A DNA stretch of 64,000 nucleotides from Schlesneria sp. (GCA_028291515.1 JAQGHU010000044.1:62001-126000), one strand, 5' to 3'; positions 9,462-18,749 are shown, numbered from the stretch's first letter. The notes: a model not told the origin generated them from the letters alone. Numbers and translations: made by a program.

Positions 9462-9497
9462 TGCACTGTGACTGGCGGTGGGTTATGTTGCTCGCAA
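9460..9497 (+). repeat. Duplicated 3' flank of the tandem LRR genes (copy A; copy B at 10774-10808)
   Basis: The text right after the first LRR stop (tagtgcactgtg...gtgggttatgttgct) reappears after the second LRR stop as tagtgcagtctgcg...gtgggttatgttgct. The duplicated unit therefore includes non-coding DNA downstream of each gene. Confidence 0.7.
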
Positions 9498-9554
9498 GCG
9501 TCAATAACTCATTTTTCGCGAAGCATTAGTGGTGAGGCTTCCGGGACTAACCAA

Positions 9555-10775
9555 ATGTCGCTGCGAATCTTCTACCGACTGCGACAAGCCTGGGGCCGGT
9601 TCGCACTTTGGAAACGTGCTGTCGCAATTGCGATCAGTCTCTGTCTCCTGATCCAGTTTGCATTTGCTTATTCTCTCTGGCGTGAGTCAACGCTGCGTCA
9701 GCAACTTGCGGGGAAGACAATATTCTACCTGGGTAAATCGCCATTGCCTCCGAATGTTCAGCAGCAACTGCAACGCTTTATCTCTCCAGAAAGGCTTCAG
9801 TTGTTGGCTCCGATTGAAACGGCCGTCATCAACTGGCCCACTGACGATGACCTTCGTTTGATTTCGAGCCTCAACATCAAGCACCTGACAATTCTGTCCG
9901 ACAATCTCAATACGATAGAACTCAAGCCACTCCGCGCAATTTCTCGATTGGAGGCACTCGAGCTTGAGGGCAATTTCGTTGATGCGAAGGCTCTTGCTCC
10001 GCTTACTGATTGTCGCAAGTTGCGCAGCTTGAAGATTGTCGGATGGCTGGCCGCGGAATCATTGAACCCACTTCACGGTTGCCGCTTACTCGATGAATTA
10101 CACGTCTCGGCGACAAGTGCTTATGTCAGCGAATCGGAAGATTTATTTGGCCCGATTACCGAGTCGCACCTTGCCGCAATAGCCCGAATCCCGAACCTGC
10201 AGACTTTAGTGATCCACTCGCCTGGAATGCCGATCAAGGTCATTGATCGGTTGGCCAGTGCGCAACGCCTCGAAGGGTTATATCTGAAAGACGTCGATCT
10301 TCAGAACGGATTGCTGAACGGGTTAAGTGAGATGCCGCAGTTGAGGCTGTTGTCACTGAGTTCAGATTCTTCTCAACGCGTTGAACCTATTCAGGGGTTT
10401 CCTGCTCTGACGACTCTCGCGCTGCACGGAGCACGAATTTCGCCTCAGTTTATCAACAGTCTCCAGCGTGTTCCTCGTCTCGAAACACTCTCTTTTTCAG
10501 GAAGTTGGGTGAATGAAAGTTTGTTCGCGCTGGCGAAGAATCCGCGGATAAAGCGATTGGATCTGGAAGGATCAGATGCCGATGTCGAAGGAATTCGACG
10601 AATCGGGCGACTCTACTCGTTGGAAGTGCTCCAGACTTCCGGGTTTCAAGATCCCGAAGAGTATCGGGATTTGTTCCCTCGATTACAGTCGAGACCTGCT
10701 TTCGCTTGGAATTTTGGCCTGGACAAAGGGACTTGGAGGTATGGTGCTCCGATGGGTGGCGGCGGCTTCTACTAG
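9555..10775 (+). CDS. Leucine-rich-repeat protein with N-terminal membrane anchor (copy 2)
   Basis: 406 residues, collinear with the neighbour at 8253. MSLRIFYRLRQAWGRFALWK corresponds to the start of copy 1, followed by the same membrane helix, LRR body and a glycine-rich end (GGGGFY). The start at 9555 is chosen by alignment with copy 1; an in-frame GTG at 9468 would add 29 residues with no counterpart. The DNA just after the stop codons is also duplicated (see the repeat at 9460-9497). The copies have diverged strongly at the residue level, so the duplication is not recent. No enzymatic motif is visible. Confidence 0.78.
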   Translation: MSLRIFYRLRQAWGRFALWKRAVAIAISLCLLIQFAFAYSLWRESTLRQQLAGKTIFYLGKSPLPPNVQQQLQRFISPERLQLLAPIETAVINWPTDDDLRLISSLNIKHLTILSDNLNTIELKPLRAISRLEALELEGNFVDAKALAPLTDCRKLRSLKIVGWLAAESLNPLHGCRLLDELHVSATSAYVSESEDLFGPITESHLAAIARIPNLQTLVIHSPGMPIKVIDRLASAQRLEGLYLKDVDLQNGLLNGLSEMPQLRLLSLSSDSSQRVEPIQGFPALTTLALHGARISPQFINSLQRVPRLETLSFSGSWVNESLFALAKNPRIKRLDLEGSDADVEGIRRIGRLYSLEVLQTSGFQDPEEYRDLFPRLQSRPAFAWNFGLDKGTWRYGAPMGGGGFY

Positions 10776-10808
10776 TGCAGTCTGCGTGGCTGTGGGTTAT
10801 GTTGCTGG
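10774..10808 (+). repeat. Duplicated 3' flank of the tandem LRR genes (copy B)
   Basis: This is the second copy of the LRR 3' flank, with about 15 nt of exact match (gtgggttatgttgct) and similar text before it. It marks the right end of the tandem duplication. Confidence 0.7.
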
Positions 10809-10881
10809 TCGAAGGATAAGAAGCCATCGACTTCGCGATCATTTCGACACCGAAAACAATGCTGAATAACGGAGTAGAAGC

Positions 10882-11991
10882 ATGACCAATATCTTGTTGC
10901 TCGGAGCAGGGACCATTGGCCGGATGATCGCGCTCTTGCTGACGCGATCGGGTGACTATCGCGTTCGCGTCGGCGATACCGACGCTGAGGCTCTGAGCCG
11001 TCTGCAAAAGAAGCTGGGTGTCGAAACGATGGTGGTCGATGCCGCCGATTCCGCTCAACTGGCAACCGCAATGAACGGCATGAACGCGGTAATCTCCGCG
11101 CTGACGTTCAGCCTGAACCCTTCGGTCGCCAGCGCGGCCCTTGCCGCAGGGATCAGTTATTTCGATCTGACCGAAGACGTCGAAACGACGATCGCCGTTC
11201 GCGAACTGGCAGGGCGAGCCAAGCCCGGCCAGATCTTCATGCCACAATGCGGACTGGCCCCCGGCTTCGTCGGGATCGTGGCCAATCATCTGGCTCGTCG
11301 CTTCGAGTCGTTGGACTCGCTGTTCCTGCGAGTCGGTGCCTTGCCCGAGTTTCCGACGAACTCATTGAAATACAATCTGACTTGGTCGACCGATGGCCTG
11401 ATCAATGAGTACTGCAATCCTTGCGACGTGATTCATCAAGGCAAGCGAGAAGACGTCTGGCCGCTGGAAGGGTTGGAACATCTGTCGATTGATGGCGTCG
11501 AATACGAAGCCTTCTCGACATCGGGCGGATTGGGGACACTCTGCGAGACTTATCAGGGACAGGTTCGCGAGTTGAACTACAAAACCGTTCGCTACATCGG
11601 CCATCGCGACCGCATGCTGTTCCTGCTCGATGAACTGCGACTGCGGGAACGACGCGAACTGCTCAAGGAGATTCTCGAAAACGCCTTGCCTCGCACGCTG
11701 CAAGACGTCGTCATCATCTTCTGCACCGCGACCGGCATGCGCGATGGGCAACGAGTGCAATTGTGGGATGCTCGTAAGGTCTACCATCAACAAAATGGCG
11801 ACGAAGTCTGGAGTGCCATCCAGATCACCACCGCCGCCGGCATCTGCGCTGTCGTTGACATGCACGTACACGGTCAACTGCCGAGCAGCGGATTCGTCCG
11901 ACAGGAACAAGTCGAGTTCCCAACGTTCCTGGCCAATCGCTTCGGCAAGAACTACGTCGGTCCTGGAACTAAGTCGGACATCGAACGGTAA
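10882..11991 (+). CDS. Saccharopine dehydrogenase-like NAD(P)-binding oxidoreductase
   Basis: 369 residues. The N-terminus MTNILLLGAGTIGRMIA contains the GxGxxG dinucleotide-binding turn at 8-13, followed by an Asp at the end of the second strand (VGDTDAEA), which suggests NAD. The layout (Rossmann domain, inserted catalytic domain with MPQCGLAPGFVGIVAN, then a return to the Rossmann fold) is that of the saccharopine dehydrogenase/LYS9 family. Relatives include lysine-metabolism enzymes and carboxynorspermidine synthase, and the sequence does not separate these. GGAG lies 8 nt before the ATG. It stands alone between the LRR pair and the convergent ferredoxin gene. Confidence 0.85.
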   Translation: MTNILLLGAGTIGRMIALLLTRSGDYRVRVGDTDAEALSRLQKKLGVETMVVDAADSAQLATAMNGMNAVISALTFSLNPSVASAALAAGISYFDLTEDVETTIAVRELAGRAKPGQIFMPQCGLAPGFVGIVANHLARRFESLDSLFLRVGALPEFPTNSLKYNLTWSTDGLINEYCNPCDVIHQGKREDVWPLEGLEHLSIDGVEYEAFSTSGGLGTLCETYQGQVRELNYKTVRYIGHRDRMLFLLDELRLRERRELLKEILENALPRTLQDVVIIFCTATGMRDGQRVQLWDARKVYHQQNGDEVWSAIQITTAAGICAVVDMHVHGQLPSSGFVRQEQVEFPTFLANRFGKNYVGPGTKSDIER

Positions 11992-12098
11992 AGGTTGGAA
12001 CCAGGGGATACACTGAACACAGAAAATAGTGAAGAAGTGCCTTTACTCGTTTAAGGTCTTCTCATTGCTTTCATTCCGTGTGTTCCGTGGTTATTTCT

Positions 12099-12362
12099 TC
12101 AAGCTTTCCTTTCAGTGATTGCGGGGCACTGCGCGACCATTTCGGCGTTGAGAGCGATGTAGTCGTGCCATTGTTTTGGCACGTTGTCCTCCTGAAAGAT
12201 GGCTTGCGTCGGGCATTCGGCCACGCACGCGTCGCATTCGATGCACGAGTCCGGATCGATAAACAGCATCTGCTCTCCTTCATGAAAGCAGTCGCAAGGG
12301 CAGACGACGACGCAGAGTGTATGTTTGCACCCAAAACAGGGTTCTGTCACGACCATGGTCAT
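12099..12362 (-). CDS. fdxA: Seven-iron ferredoxin ([3Fe-4S][4Fe-4S])
   Basis: 87 residues matching the Azotobacter ferredoxin I type almost position by position: VTEPCFGCKHTLCVVVCP supplies the first cysteines, CIECDACVAECP the second group, and QAIFQEDNVPKQW the conserved linker. It is a soluble low-potential electron carrier. It lacks the roughly 20-residue C-terminal extension of the Azotobacter protein, which is common in other bacteria. GGAG lies 7 nt upstream of the ATG. It is divergent from the sigma-kinase gene and convergent with the saccharopine-dehydrogenase-like gene. Confidence 0.93.
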   Translation of the reverse strand: MTMVVTEPCFGCKHTLCVVVCPCDCFHEGEQMLFIDPDSCIECDACVAECPTQAIFQEDNVPKQWHDYIALNAEMVAQCPAITERKA

Positions 12363-12475
12363 AGTGGTTCTCCAGACGGGGTATAAAGTCTCCCGGAGTG
12401 AATGCCCGAGTCAGTCGGTTGGCGGGTGTCTAAAATGGGATGAGAGGCACTTTTTTCTGGAATGGTGATGGCCTG

Positions 12476-13912
12476 ATGCCAGACGAGTCAAATCGCGAAT
12501 TGATGAACGCATGGCAGCGCGGCGACGAATCGGCCGCAGCGGTGCTGTTTCATCGTTATCAGCGTAGACTGTTCGCTCTGATTCGCTCACGAATGGCTCG
12601 CAAGTTGGCTCGGCGAGTCGACCCCGAAGATGTCCTGATGTCGGCTTATCGAAGTTTTTTCGTCGCTGCCCGAAAAGACCGAATGGTGGTCAACGCCGAC
12701 GATGATTTGTGGCCGCTATTGCTCACGTTCGCGATGCGGAAGTTGGGTCGAGCGAACCGCCAACATACGGCGGATCGCCGTTCCGTCGATCAAGAAGATC
12801 ACGCCAATTCGAACTGGGCGACCTTTCCTGATACGGCGGAACCAGAGGCCGAAGACGTTGCCGTCGTCTCAGAAGAACTGGAACATTTGCTAACGCGACT
12901 CGATGAGACCGCGCGCGAGGTGATGGTTCGCACGCTGCAGGGTGACGATGTCGCAAAGATTGCGAGTGTTCTCGGCATCAACGAGCGAACTGTTCGACGA
13001 GCTTTAGAGCGGATTCGCGAAGCCATGCCTGTTGGCGACAAGCAACCGTGGCTGCGTGTGCGACCGTCACAGCTCCGGTCAGTTCGTCCCCCAACCGCTT
13101 TAGCAGGGACGGTGAAATACGAACAGTATCTACTTCAACAATTCGTCGGAGCAGGGGCGTTCAGCAAGGTCTACCGCGCCGTCCATCGTGCCACGAGTGA
13201 ACAGGTGGCGATCAAATTTCTGCGAAAAGAATGTTGGAGTGATGCTCGAGCAACCAAGGCGATGATCTCTGAGTTCGACATCTTGAAGCTTCTGAGGCAT
13301 CCAAACATCTTGCGCATGCATGATTGGGGAGTGACGCGGCGCGGCGGTTTGTTCCTGGTGACGGAATTCATTTCAGGTGTCAGTCTTTCCACATGGCAAT
13401 CACAGCAGCAGCAATCACCAGCAGACGTAGTTGCAATCACGCTGCAAGTAGCTGAAGCCATTTCAGCAGCGCACGAGGTTGGCGTTTTGCATTGCGATTT
13501 GAAACCCTCCAACGTGATGTTGCGGCATGATGGTCGTATCATTTTGTGCGACTTCGGTCTCGCAAGGCATGCCGTCGATCCCGAGGAAGTACCTCGCGGT
13601 GGTACGGCAGGCTTTCTATGTCCCGAGCAGATCTCGGATTCGTTCGGTCCGATCACGGTCAAGTCCGATGTTTACGGTTTAGGGGCGCTTCTGTACTGCC
13701 TGTTGACAGGGCGCGCGCCGATGTCCGGTCGCGACCTACCAGAGACGATGGGGAATGTGTTGTCGGCGGCTATGCCAGCTGCTCCGAGTCAGCTTTGTGC
13801 ATGTTCCTCTCTGGAGCTTGATGCAATCGTGCTCCGATGTTTGGCGAAAGCTCCGGACCAACGATTCGGTTCGGCCCGAGAATTCGCGGCAGCACTGGCC
13901 GTCCGCAAATAA
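12476..13912 (+). CDS. ECF-type sigma factor fused to a serine/threonine protein kinase
   Basis: About 478 residues. Residues 8-100 read as sigma region 2 (AWQRGDESAAAVLFHRYQ, then DPEDVLMSAYRSFF), and 135-185 as sigma region 4 with a helix-turn-helix (VAKIASVLGINERTVRRAL). From 218 onward there is a protein kinase: GAGAFSKVY (225-233), VAIK with K247, HCDLKPSN (339-346) and DFGLAR (359-364). The catalytic loop is HCD instead of HRD, so it is a non-RD kinase. There is no membrane helix, so kinase and sigma domains share the cytoplasm. ECF-kinase fusions are known in planctomycetes. The start at 12476 is preferred over the ATG at 12440, which has no ribosome-binding site. Confidence 0.9.
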   Translation: MPDESNRELMNAWQRGDESAAAVLFHRYQRRLFALIRSRMARKLARRVDPEDVLMSAYRSFFVAARKDRMVVNADDDLWPLLLTFAMRKLGRANRQHTADRRSVDQEDHANSNWATFPDTAEPEAEDVAVVSEELEHLLTRLDETAREVMVRTLQGDDVAKIASVLGINERTVRRALERIREAMPVGDKQPWLRVRPSQLRSVRPPTALAGTVKYEQYLLQQFVGAGAFSKVYRAVHRATSEQVAIKFLRKECWSDARATKAMISEFDILKLLRHPNILRMHDWGVTRRGGLFLVTEFISGVSLSTWQSQQQQSPADVVAITLQVAEAISAAHEVGVLHCDLKPSNVMLRHDGRIILCDFGLARHAVDPEEVPRGGTAGFLCPEQISDSFGPITVKSDVYGLGALLYCLLTGRAPMSGRDLPETMGNVLSAAMPAAPSQLCACSSLELDAIVLRCLAKAPDQRFGSAREFAAALAVRK

Positions 13913-13959
13913 ATTCATGCACGCATTCATGCAATCCGCGACATTTGCGGTGGTGCGCG

Positions 13960-14045
13960 AAGAGCGCGTTTCATTTCATGAGACTTTCATTGCTCTTGCC
14001 TCCTTTCGTGCATTTTCGTGTGTTCCGTGGTTCACTTCTTCAGAC
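13960..14045. repeat. Intergenic repeat of the 'ttcgtgtgttccgtggtt' family
   Basis: The text ttttcgtgtgttccgtggttcacttcttc recurs with small changes near 12070-12105 and 29180-29210, and in reverse orientation near 29115 and 58040. It occupies most of the gap between the sigma-kinase and DUF1592 genes; I see no gene there. Confidence 0.65.
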
Positions 14046-14187
14046 TTTCTTCAGGTACCTCAAACTGGCCTCACCACCGGAAAATTTGCTGGTAGACAGC
14101 AACGTTTTCCGATATATTCCGGTGTCGATCCCGCCTTGATCGCTGCTTCGAATGCCCGCCTGAACCCTTCGCCAGTTGACGCAACTC

Positions 14188-16674
14188 ATGATCATGCGCC
14201 TTTGCATCCCCTTGCTGTCGTTGTGCCTGGCCGCGTCTGTGACAGCTGCGGCTGATGATTCGGCGGTGCTCGCGAATCGATTTGCTGGCGAAGCCATTCC
14301 GTTCGTCAAAAAGCATTGCGTGGAATGTCACGGCGCCAAAGAACCGAAGGCAGATCTGTCGCTGACGGGGGACCTGGATGTCAAAGCGTTGGTCACTCGA
14401 CGGGGCGTCTGGGAAAACGTGATCGACATGGTCGAAACGGGCCAGATGCCGCCCAAGGAAGTGGCGAAGCCCGATCCCACTGAAGTCGACAAGTTTGTGA
14501 CATTGGTAAAGGCGATCTTTGATGACGCCGATCGGCATGCGAAACCAGATCCGGGACGAGTCACCGTTCGTCGACTGAATCGCGTCGAATACAACAACAC
14601 GATCCAGGATCTGGTCGGCGTCGACTTCAATCCTGCCGAAGACTTTCCGTCGGATGATATTGGCCATGGGTTCGACAACATCGGCGATGTGTTGACCCTG
14701 TCGCCTGTGCTCATGGAACGATATCTGTCAGCCGCCGAATCGATCGTGAATCGCGCGATCGTGCCGAATCCTCCCAAGCCATCTGATCGAGGCATGGGAG
14801 CACGGTATCTGGAGCCAGCCGGGCAGGGGGTCACGGAAAGGAAGTGGCGCGGCATTTCGACCAAGCCGAATCCGAACGCGATCTTCACCGGCCCTCTGCA
14901 CACCAAGTACTCGATTCCCGATGACGGAGAATACAATTTCAAGCTGAATTGCTACGCCGAGACGACCACTGACGGTCCTGTTCAGATTGCGATCCTCGTC
15001 TGCGGCAAGAACGTTCCGGGCCGAGTCAGCGACGAAGAAGCTGGCAAATTGTCGGGCTTGGCTGTTGCGGGACTGCGGCCGTTTACAATTCTGCAAACGG
15101 TCGAAGTGACCGCTCGATCGGCCGACAAGGCGCAGCACATTGTCGTGAAGGTTCCGCCGACCAAGGGGATTGAGCGGATGGCCGTGGCGATCGTGAAGCC
15201 TGCAATTCCTCCGAGTCGCGAACGAGCGGCCGATGAACCGGCAGATGCATCGAGCCCCGATCAAGCCGATCCTGAAACGAAACTCTATGTCGACTACTTC
15301 GGGATGGAAGGGCCGCTGGATGGGCGACCTGCTGCGCATCGTCGGTTGCTGGCTGTCGCGCCCAATCAGTCGAAGGAAGATCAGTCTCGCGAAGTGCTGA
15401 ACCGATTCGTTTCCCGCGCCTATCGTCGACCTGCGACGCGTGACGAGATCGACCGCTTAATGGCGATGGCTACGATTGCTCAGAACGATGGGTTGAACTG
15501 GGATGGTGCGATGCAACGAGCGTTCATGGTGGTGCTGGTGTCGCCCAAGTTCTTGTTTCGGCTCGAATTGAATGATCGTGCGTCGCATTCGGAAGGTGCG
15601 GAATCAGTGCCGCTCGACGAATACCAGTTAGCGTCGCGTCTGTCGTATTTCTTGTGGAGCAGCATGCCGGACGACGAATTGTGCGACCTGGCTCGCCGTG
15701 GCGAACTGACAAAGAACCTCGATGCCCAAGTCAAGCGGATGCTCGCCAGCCCTCGATCAAAGGCGCTCGTCGACAACTTCGCGATGCAGTGGCTGCAGCT
15801 CAAGCGGTTGAAGACCTACGCACCCGATCCGAAGTTGTTCCCCTCGTTCAACGAACAACTACGCAATGCGATGGCGAAGGAAACGGAACTGTTTTTCGAA
15901 TCGATCGTGCGTGAAGACCGCAGCGTGCTCGAACTGCTCGATGCCGACTACACATATTTGAACGAAACGCTTGCTCGACATTACGGAATTGCAGACACCG
16001 CAGGGAACTGGATCGGACAGAAAGCCGAGCGACCCAGCGGGAATTCGATTCCGCGTCGTGAGTTCGTGCGAGTCAACCTGCCCGAAAAACTACGCGGCGG
16101 CCTGCTGACTCAGGCGAGCATTCTGACGGTGACCTCGAATCCAACTCGCACCTCGCCTGTCAAACGAGGCCGCTGGGTGCTGGAACAGATTCTGGGGGCA
16201 CCCCCTCCGCCACCGCCGCCCGATGTGCCCGAGTTGCCTGAAGGGAAGGAGCAACTGGTCGGTTCGCTGCGTCAGCGGATGGAGCAGCATCGGGCGAATC
16301 CGGCTTGTGCCAATTGTCACGCCAAGATGGATCCTATCGGTTTTGCCTTTGAAAACTACGACGCGATCGGCGCTTTCCGCACCAAAGACGGCGAATTCGC
16401 CATCGAAACGGCCGGAGTTCTGCCGGACGGGAAAGCGTTTCAAGGCCCCGGCGAACTGAAGACGATCCTGATGGAGAAGCGGCACCAGTTCACGAGGTGC
16501 CTGACCGAAAAGCTAATGATCTACGCCTTAGGGCGAGGTTTGGAGTACTACGACCGACGACCCGTGATGCAGATTCAGGAAGTGTTGGCCAAGCAAGATT
16601 ACAAATTCTCGGCCCTGGTGGCCGAAATCGTGAAAAGCGAACCATTCCGCCTGCGACGAGGAAAAGAAGAATAG
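14188..16674 (+). CDS. Planctomycete cytochrome-type secreted protein (DUF1587/1595/1592/1588/1585)
   Basis: 828 residues with a signal peptide (LCIPLLSLCLAASVTAA). A haem-c-like site CVECH (44-48) is followed by the DUF1587 text VRRLNRVEYNNTIQDLVGVD, then DUF1595 (FVSRAYRRPATRDEI), DUF1592 (LSYFLWSSMPDDEL), DUF1588 with a second CANCH site (707-711) and DUF1585 (LTEKLMIYALGRGLEYYD). Proteins of this kind occur in large numbers in planctomycetes, almost always upstream of a DUF1552 gene as here; a redox or polymer-degradation role has been suggested but not shown. The start is taken at 14188, where the signal peptide begins; an upstream TTG is less likely. Confidence 0.9.
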   Translation: MIMRLCIPLLSLCLAASVTAAADDSAVLANRFAGEAIPFVKKHCVECHGAKEPKADLSLTGDLDVKALVTRRGVWENVIDMVETGQMPPKEVAKPDPTEVDKFVTLVKAIFDDADRHAKPDPGRVTVRRLNRVEYNNTIQDLVGVDFNPAEDFPSDDIGHGFDNIGDVLTLSPVLMERYLSAAESIVNRAIVPNPPKPSDRGMGARYLEPAGQGVTERKWRGISTKPNPNAIFTGPLHTKYSIPDDGEYNFKLNCYAETTTDGPVQIAILVCGKNVPGRVSDEEAGKLSGLAVAGLRPFTILQTVEVTARSADKAQHIVVKVPPTKGIERMAVAIVKPAIPPSRERAADEPADASSPDQADPETKLYVDYFGMEGPLDGRPAAHRRLLAVAPNQSKEDQSREVLNRFVSRAYRRPATRDEIDRLMAMATIAQNDGLNWDGAMQRAFMVVLVSPKFLFRLELNDRASHSEGAESVPLDEYQLASRLSYFLWSSMPDDELCDLARRGELTKNLDAQVKRMLASPRSKALVDNFAMQWLQLKRLKTYAPDPKLFPSFNEQLRNAMAKETELFFESIVREDRSVLELLDADYTYLNETLARHYGIADTAGNWIGQKAERPSGNSIPRREFVRVNLPEKLRGGLLTQASILTVTSNPTRTSPVKRGRWVLEQILGAPPPPPPPDVPELPEGKEQLVGSLRQRMEQHRANPACANCHAKMDPIGFAFENYDAIGAFRTKDGEFAIETAGVLPDGKAFQGPGELKTILMEKRHQFTRCLTEKLMIYALGRGLEYYDRRPVMQIQEVLAKQDYKFSALVAEIVKSEPFRLRRGKEE

Positions 16675-16689
16675 CTGACTGCTTTCTGA

Positions 16690-16730
16690 GCGGGGCGGCG
16701 TAAGCCGGCGTAAGCCCCCTGGCTCTTCGG
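16690..16730. repeat. Short GC-rich repeat 'ggcgtaagcc'
   Basis: Two adjacent copies of ggcgtaagcc are followed by a partly self-complementary arm ending in gtgagccc. It lies in the spacer between the DUF1592 and DUF1552 genes and may fold as a hairpin. Confidence 0.4.
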
Positions 16731-16897
16731 ACGTGAGCCCTCTGTGGGTTGAATTGAAGCGTAACCAACAGACTTGGATTTTCCGAAAAGGCCAAAACTT
16801 CACCACAGAACGTCCGATAGTTCAATGGATTTTGATGCCTTAGTCTGCTCAGATTGACTGACTGTTTCCGACCGGGTGAGAGACGAAGGAGTTGCCA

Positions 16898-18244
16898 ATG
16901 CCAAAGCCGTTTGTTTCGCGACGTACTGTGCTCAAGGGTTTGAGTGCTGCGGTGGCTTTGCCCTGGATGGAATCGATGGGGCCGATCGCCGCCTGGGGGG
17001 CTGACGCGACGCCGGTCAAAACGGCGACGGCTCCCAATCGCATGGCCTTCCTGTACGTCCCGAACGGCATCAACATGGCCGACTGGACACCCAAGAGCGA
17101 AGGGACTGGCTACGAACTCACGCCCGTCCTGGAAGCCTTGGCTCCGGTGAAGGACGACTTCTCGATCCTGACCGGCCTGACCGCCGACGGAGCTCGTCCG
17201 CATGGTGACGGTGGCGGCGACCACGCGCGAGCGTTGGCCTGCTACCTGACGGGCGCTCATCCTGTCAAAACAGACGGCACCGACATCCGCAACGGCATCT
17301 CGGTCGATCAGGTCGCAGCATCGCGCATCGGCGATCAGACACGATTGGCTTCGCTGGAAATTGGTTGTGAACCGGGAGCGATGGCCGGCAACTGCGACTC
17401 GGGCTATAGCTGCGTTTACTCGTCGACGATGGCCTGGCGATCGGCCACTCAGCCATTGCCAAAAGAAGTGAATCCCAAGCTGGTCTTCGAACGTCTGTTC
17501 GGATCGGGCGGCAACGACGACCGAGCACAACGCGACAAACTGCGCCGTAGCGTGCTGGACTATGTTCGCGACGACACGCGCGATCTGCAGTCGAAACTCA
17601 GCAAGAACGATCAGCGAAAACTGGACGAATACTTCTCGTCGGTCCGAGATATTGAACAACGCATCGAACGAGCGACTCATCTACCCGAAGTGAAGGCTCC
17701 CGATTACCCTGTTCCCGCCGGGATTCCCAAGGATTTCCCAGACCATATCAAGCTGATGTGCGACCTGATGGTGCTGGCCTTCCAGGCTGACGTGACTCGC
17801 ATCAGTACGTTCGTCTTCACGAACGAAGGGAGCAATCGCTCGTATCCGTTCGCGGGTGTCTCCGAAGGACATCACGATCTGTCGCATCACGGCAACGACG
17901 CGAAGAAGAAGGAAAAGATCCGCGACATCAACAAGTTCCATGTCGCTCAATTGTCGTACCTGCTGCAGAAGCTGAAGGCGATTCCCGAAGGAGAAGGGAC
18001 GCTGCTGGATCACTGCATGATCGCCTACGGCAGCGCGAACTCCGACGGCAACGCTCACAACCACGACAACCTGCCGATCCTGTTGGCAGGGAAGGGTGGA
18101 GGCACCATTCAGACCGGTCGCCACATCGTCTACCCCAAGGAAACGCCCCTCAGCAACCTCTGGCTGTCGATGCTCGAACGAGTTGACGTCAAAGTGCCAT
18201 TCCTGGGTGACAGCACCGGGGCTCTCTCGAGCCTGATGGGTTGA
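16898..18244 (+). CDS. DUF1552 family Tat-exported protein
   Basis: 448 residues. The N-terminus carries a twin-arginine signal (SRRTVLKGLSAAVALPW). The body has the DUF1552 hallmarks: FLYVPNGINMADWTP, HGDGGGDHARALACYLTGAH, and near the end MIAYGSANSDGNAHNHDNLP followed by GGTIQTGRHI. It belongs to the same structural group as DUF1501 (alkaline-phosphatase/sulfatase-like), but its activity is unknown. AGGAG lies 6 nt upstream of the ATG. It follows the DUF1592 gene in the same orientation, the standard planctomycete pair, and is probably co-expressed and exported to the same compartment. Confidence 0.9.
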   Translation: MPKPFVSRRTVLKGLSAAVALPWMESMGPIAAWGADATPVKTATAPNRMAFLYVPNGINMADWTPKSEGTGYELTPVLEALAPVKDDFSILTGLTADGARPHGDGGGDHARALACYLTGAHPVKTDGTDIRNGISVDQVAASRIGDQTRLASLEIGCEPGAMAGNCDSGYSCVYSSTMAWRSATQPLPKEVNPKLVFERLFGSGGNDDRAQRDKLRRSVLDYVRDDTRDLQSKLSKNDQRKLDEYFSSVRDIEQRIERATHLPEVKAPDYPVPAGIPKDFPDHIKLMCDLMVLAFQADVTRISTFVFTNEGSNRSYPFAGVSEGHHDLSHHGNDAKKKEKIRDINKFHVAQLSYLLQKLKAIPEGEGTLLDHCMIAYGSANSDGNAHNHDNLPILLAGKGGGTIQTGRHIVYPKETPLSNLWLSMLERVDVKVPFLGDSTGALSSLMG

Positions 18245-18319
18245 GAATTTCGCCACGGGTTGAACACGGATTTTGAGAGGAGAGATAGGAAGGTCCGGTC
18301 GGAGTAGGAGGAAGAGAAA

Positions 18320-18535
18320 TTGAGTGACGAACTGCCCGAAGAAGAGCTACGATGGGACAATTGGCTGGGGTTGGATCGCAGATCCTTGAAGGAACTCACT
18401 CATCTTCCCACTGGACTCGTTGTTCGTGACGAACATCACGACTGGCCCTTTCTGAAGCGAAGGGCTGGACTACTGGAGGCGCTAAAAGAGCTCCTCCGGC
18501 AGTCACGAGCTGCGCGCAGCGACACGGCATCGTAA
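18320..18535 (+). CDS. Possible small protein of unknown function
   Basis: 71 residues with a TTG start, preceded by a very strong purine-rich ribosome-binding stretch (aggaggaagagaaa). The peptide is charged (ELPEEELRWDNWLGLDRR at the N-terminus, ALKELLRQSRAARSD at the C-terminus) with no membrane helix or motif. I do not recognise it. The ribosome-binding site is the main support; the codon pattern is not distinctive, and the DNA just beyond is repeat-like. It could be spurious. Confidence 0.3.
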   Translation: MSDELPEEELRWDNWLGLDRRSLKELTHLPTGLVVRDEHHDWPFLKRRAGLLEALKELLRQSRAARSDTAS

Positions 18536-18614
18536 ACCCTTTCGGACAATGGGGTCGCCATTGTTCCAGGCTCGCGGCCGCAGGCAGGATCTCAATTTCT
18601 GGCCGTTTGGCTGC

Positions 18615-18660
18615 TGATCCGTGTTCCATCCGTGTTCCATCCGTGGCTAAGCCCTTCTAT
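18615..18660. repeat. Short tandem repeat 'gtgttccatcc'
   Basis: Two direct copies of gtgttccatcc are followed by gtggct, a member of the 'ccgtgttccgtgg' intergenic family. It lies in the leader region of aspS. Apart from the doubtful small ORF, the 18245-18749 gap holds nothing else that I can see. Confidence 0.5.
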
Positions 18661-18749
18661 AATCGCCGCTTCGAACCTCAGCCGCTTGTCGCCTGTCTGG
18701 TGCTGCGGCTGGTTTGTTTTGCGGACCTCTTCGATTCAAGGATACTGCG

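Noticed and set aside
10576-10869. Plus-strand frame with a hydrophobic stretch overlapping the end of the second LRR gene
   Set aside because: It is the wrong frame of the LRR coding sequence for most of its length. The hydrophobic part comes from the duplicated 3' tail; without a ribosome-binding site I treat it as a shadow.
10453-11289. Minus-strand frame of 278 residues across the LRR and saccharopine-dehydrogenase-like genes
   Set aside because: It crosses the boundary between two well-supported genes on the other strand and has no domain-like text.
16490-17680. Minus-strand frame of 396 residues opposite the DUF1592/DUF1552 pair
   Set aside because: It is antisense to two clear genes and has no recognisable domain.
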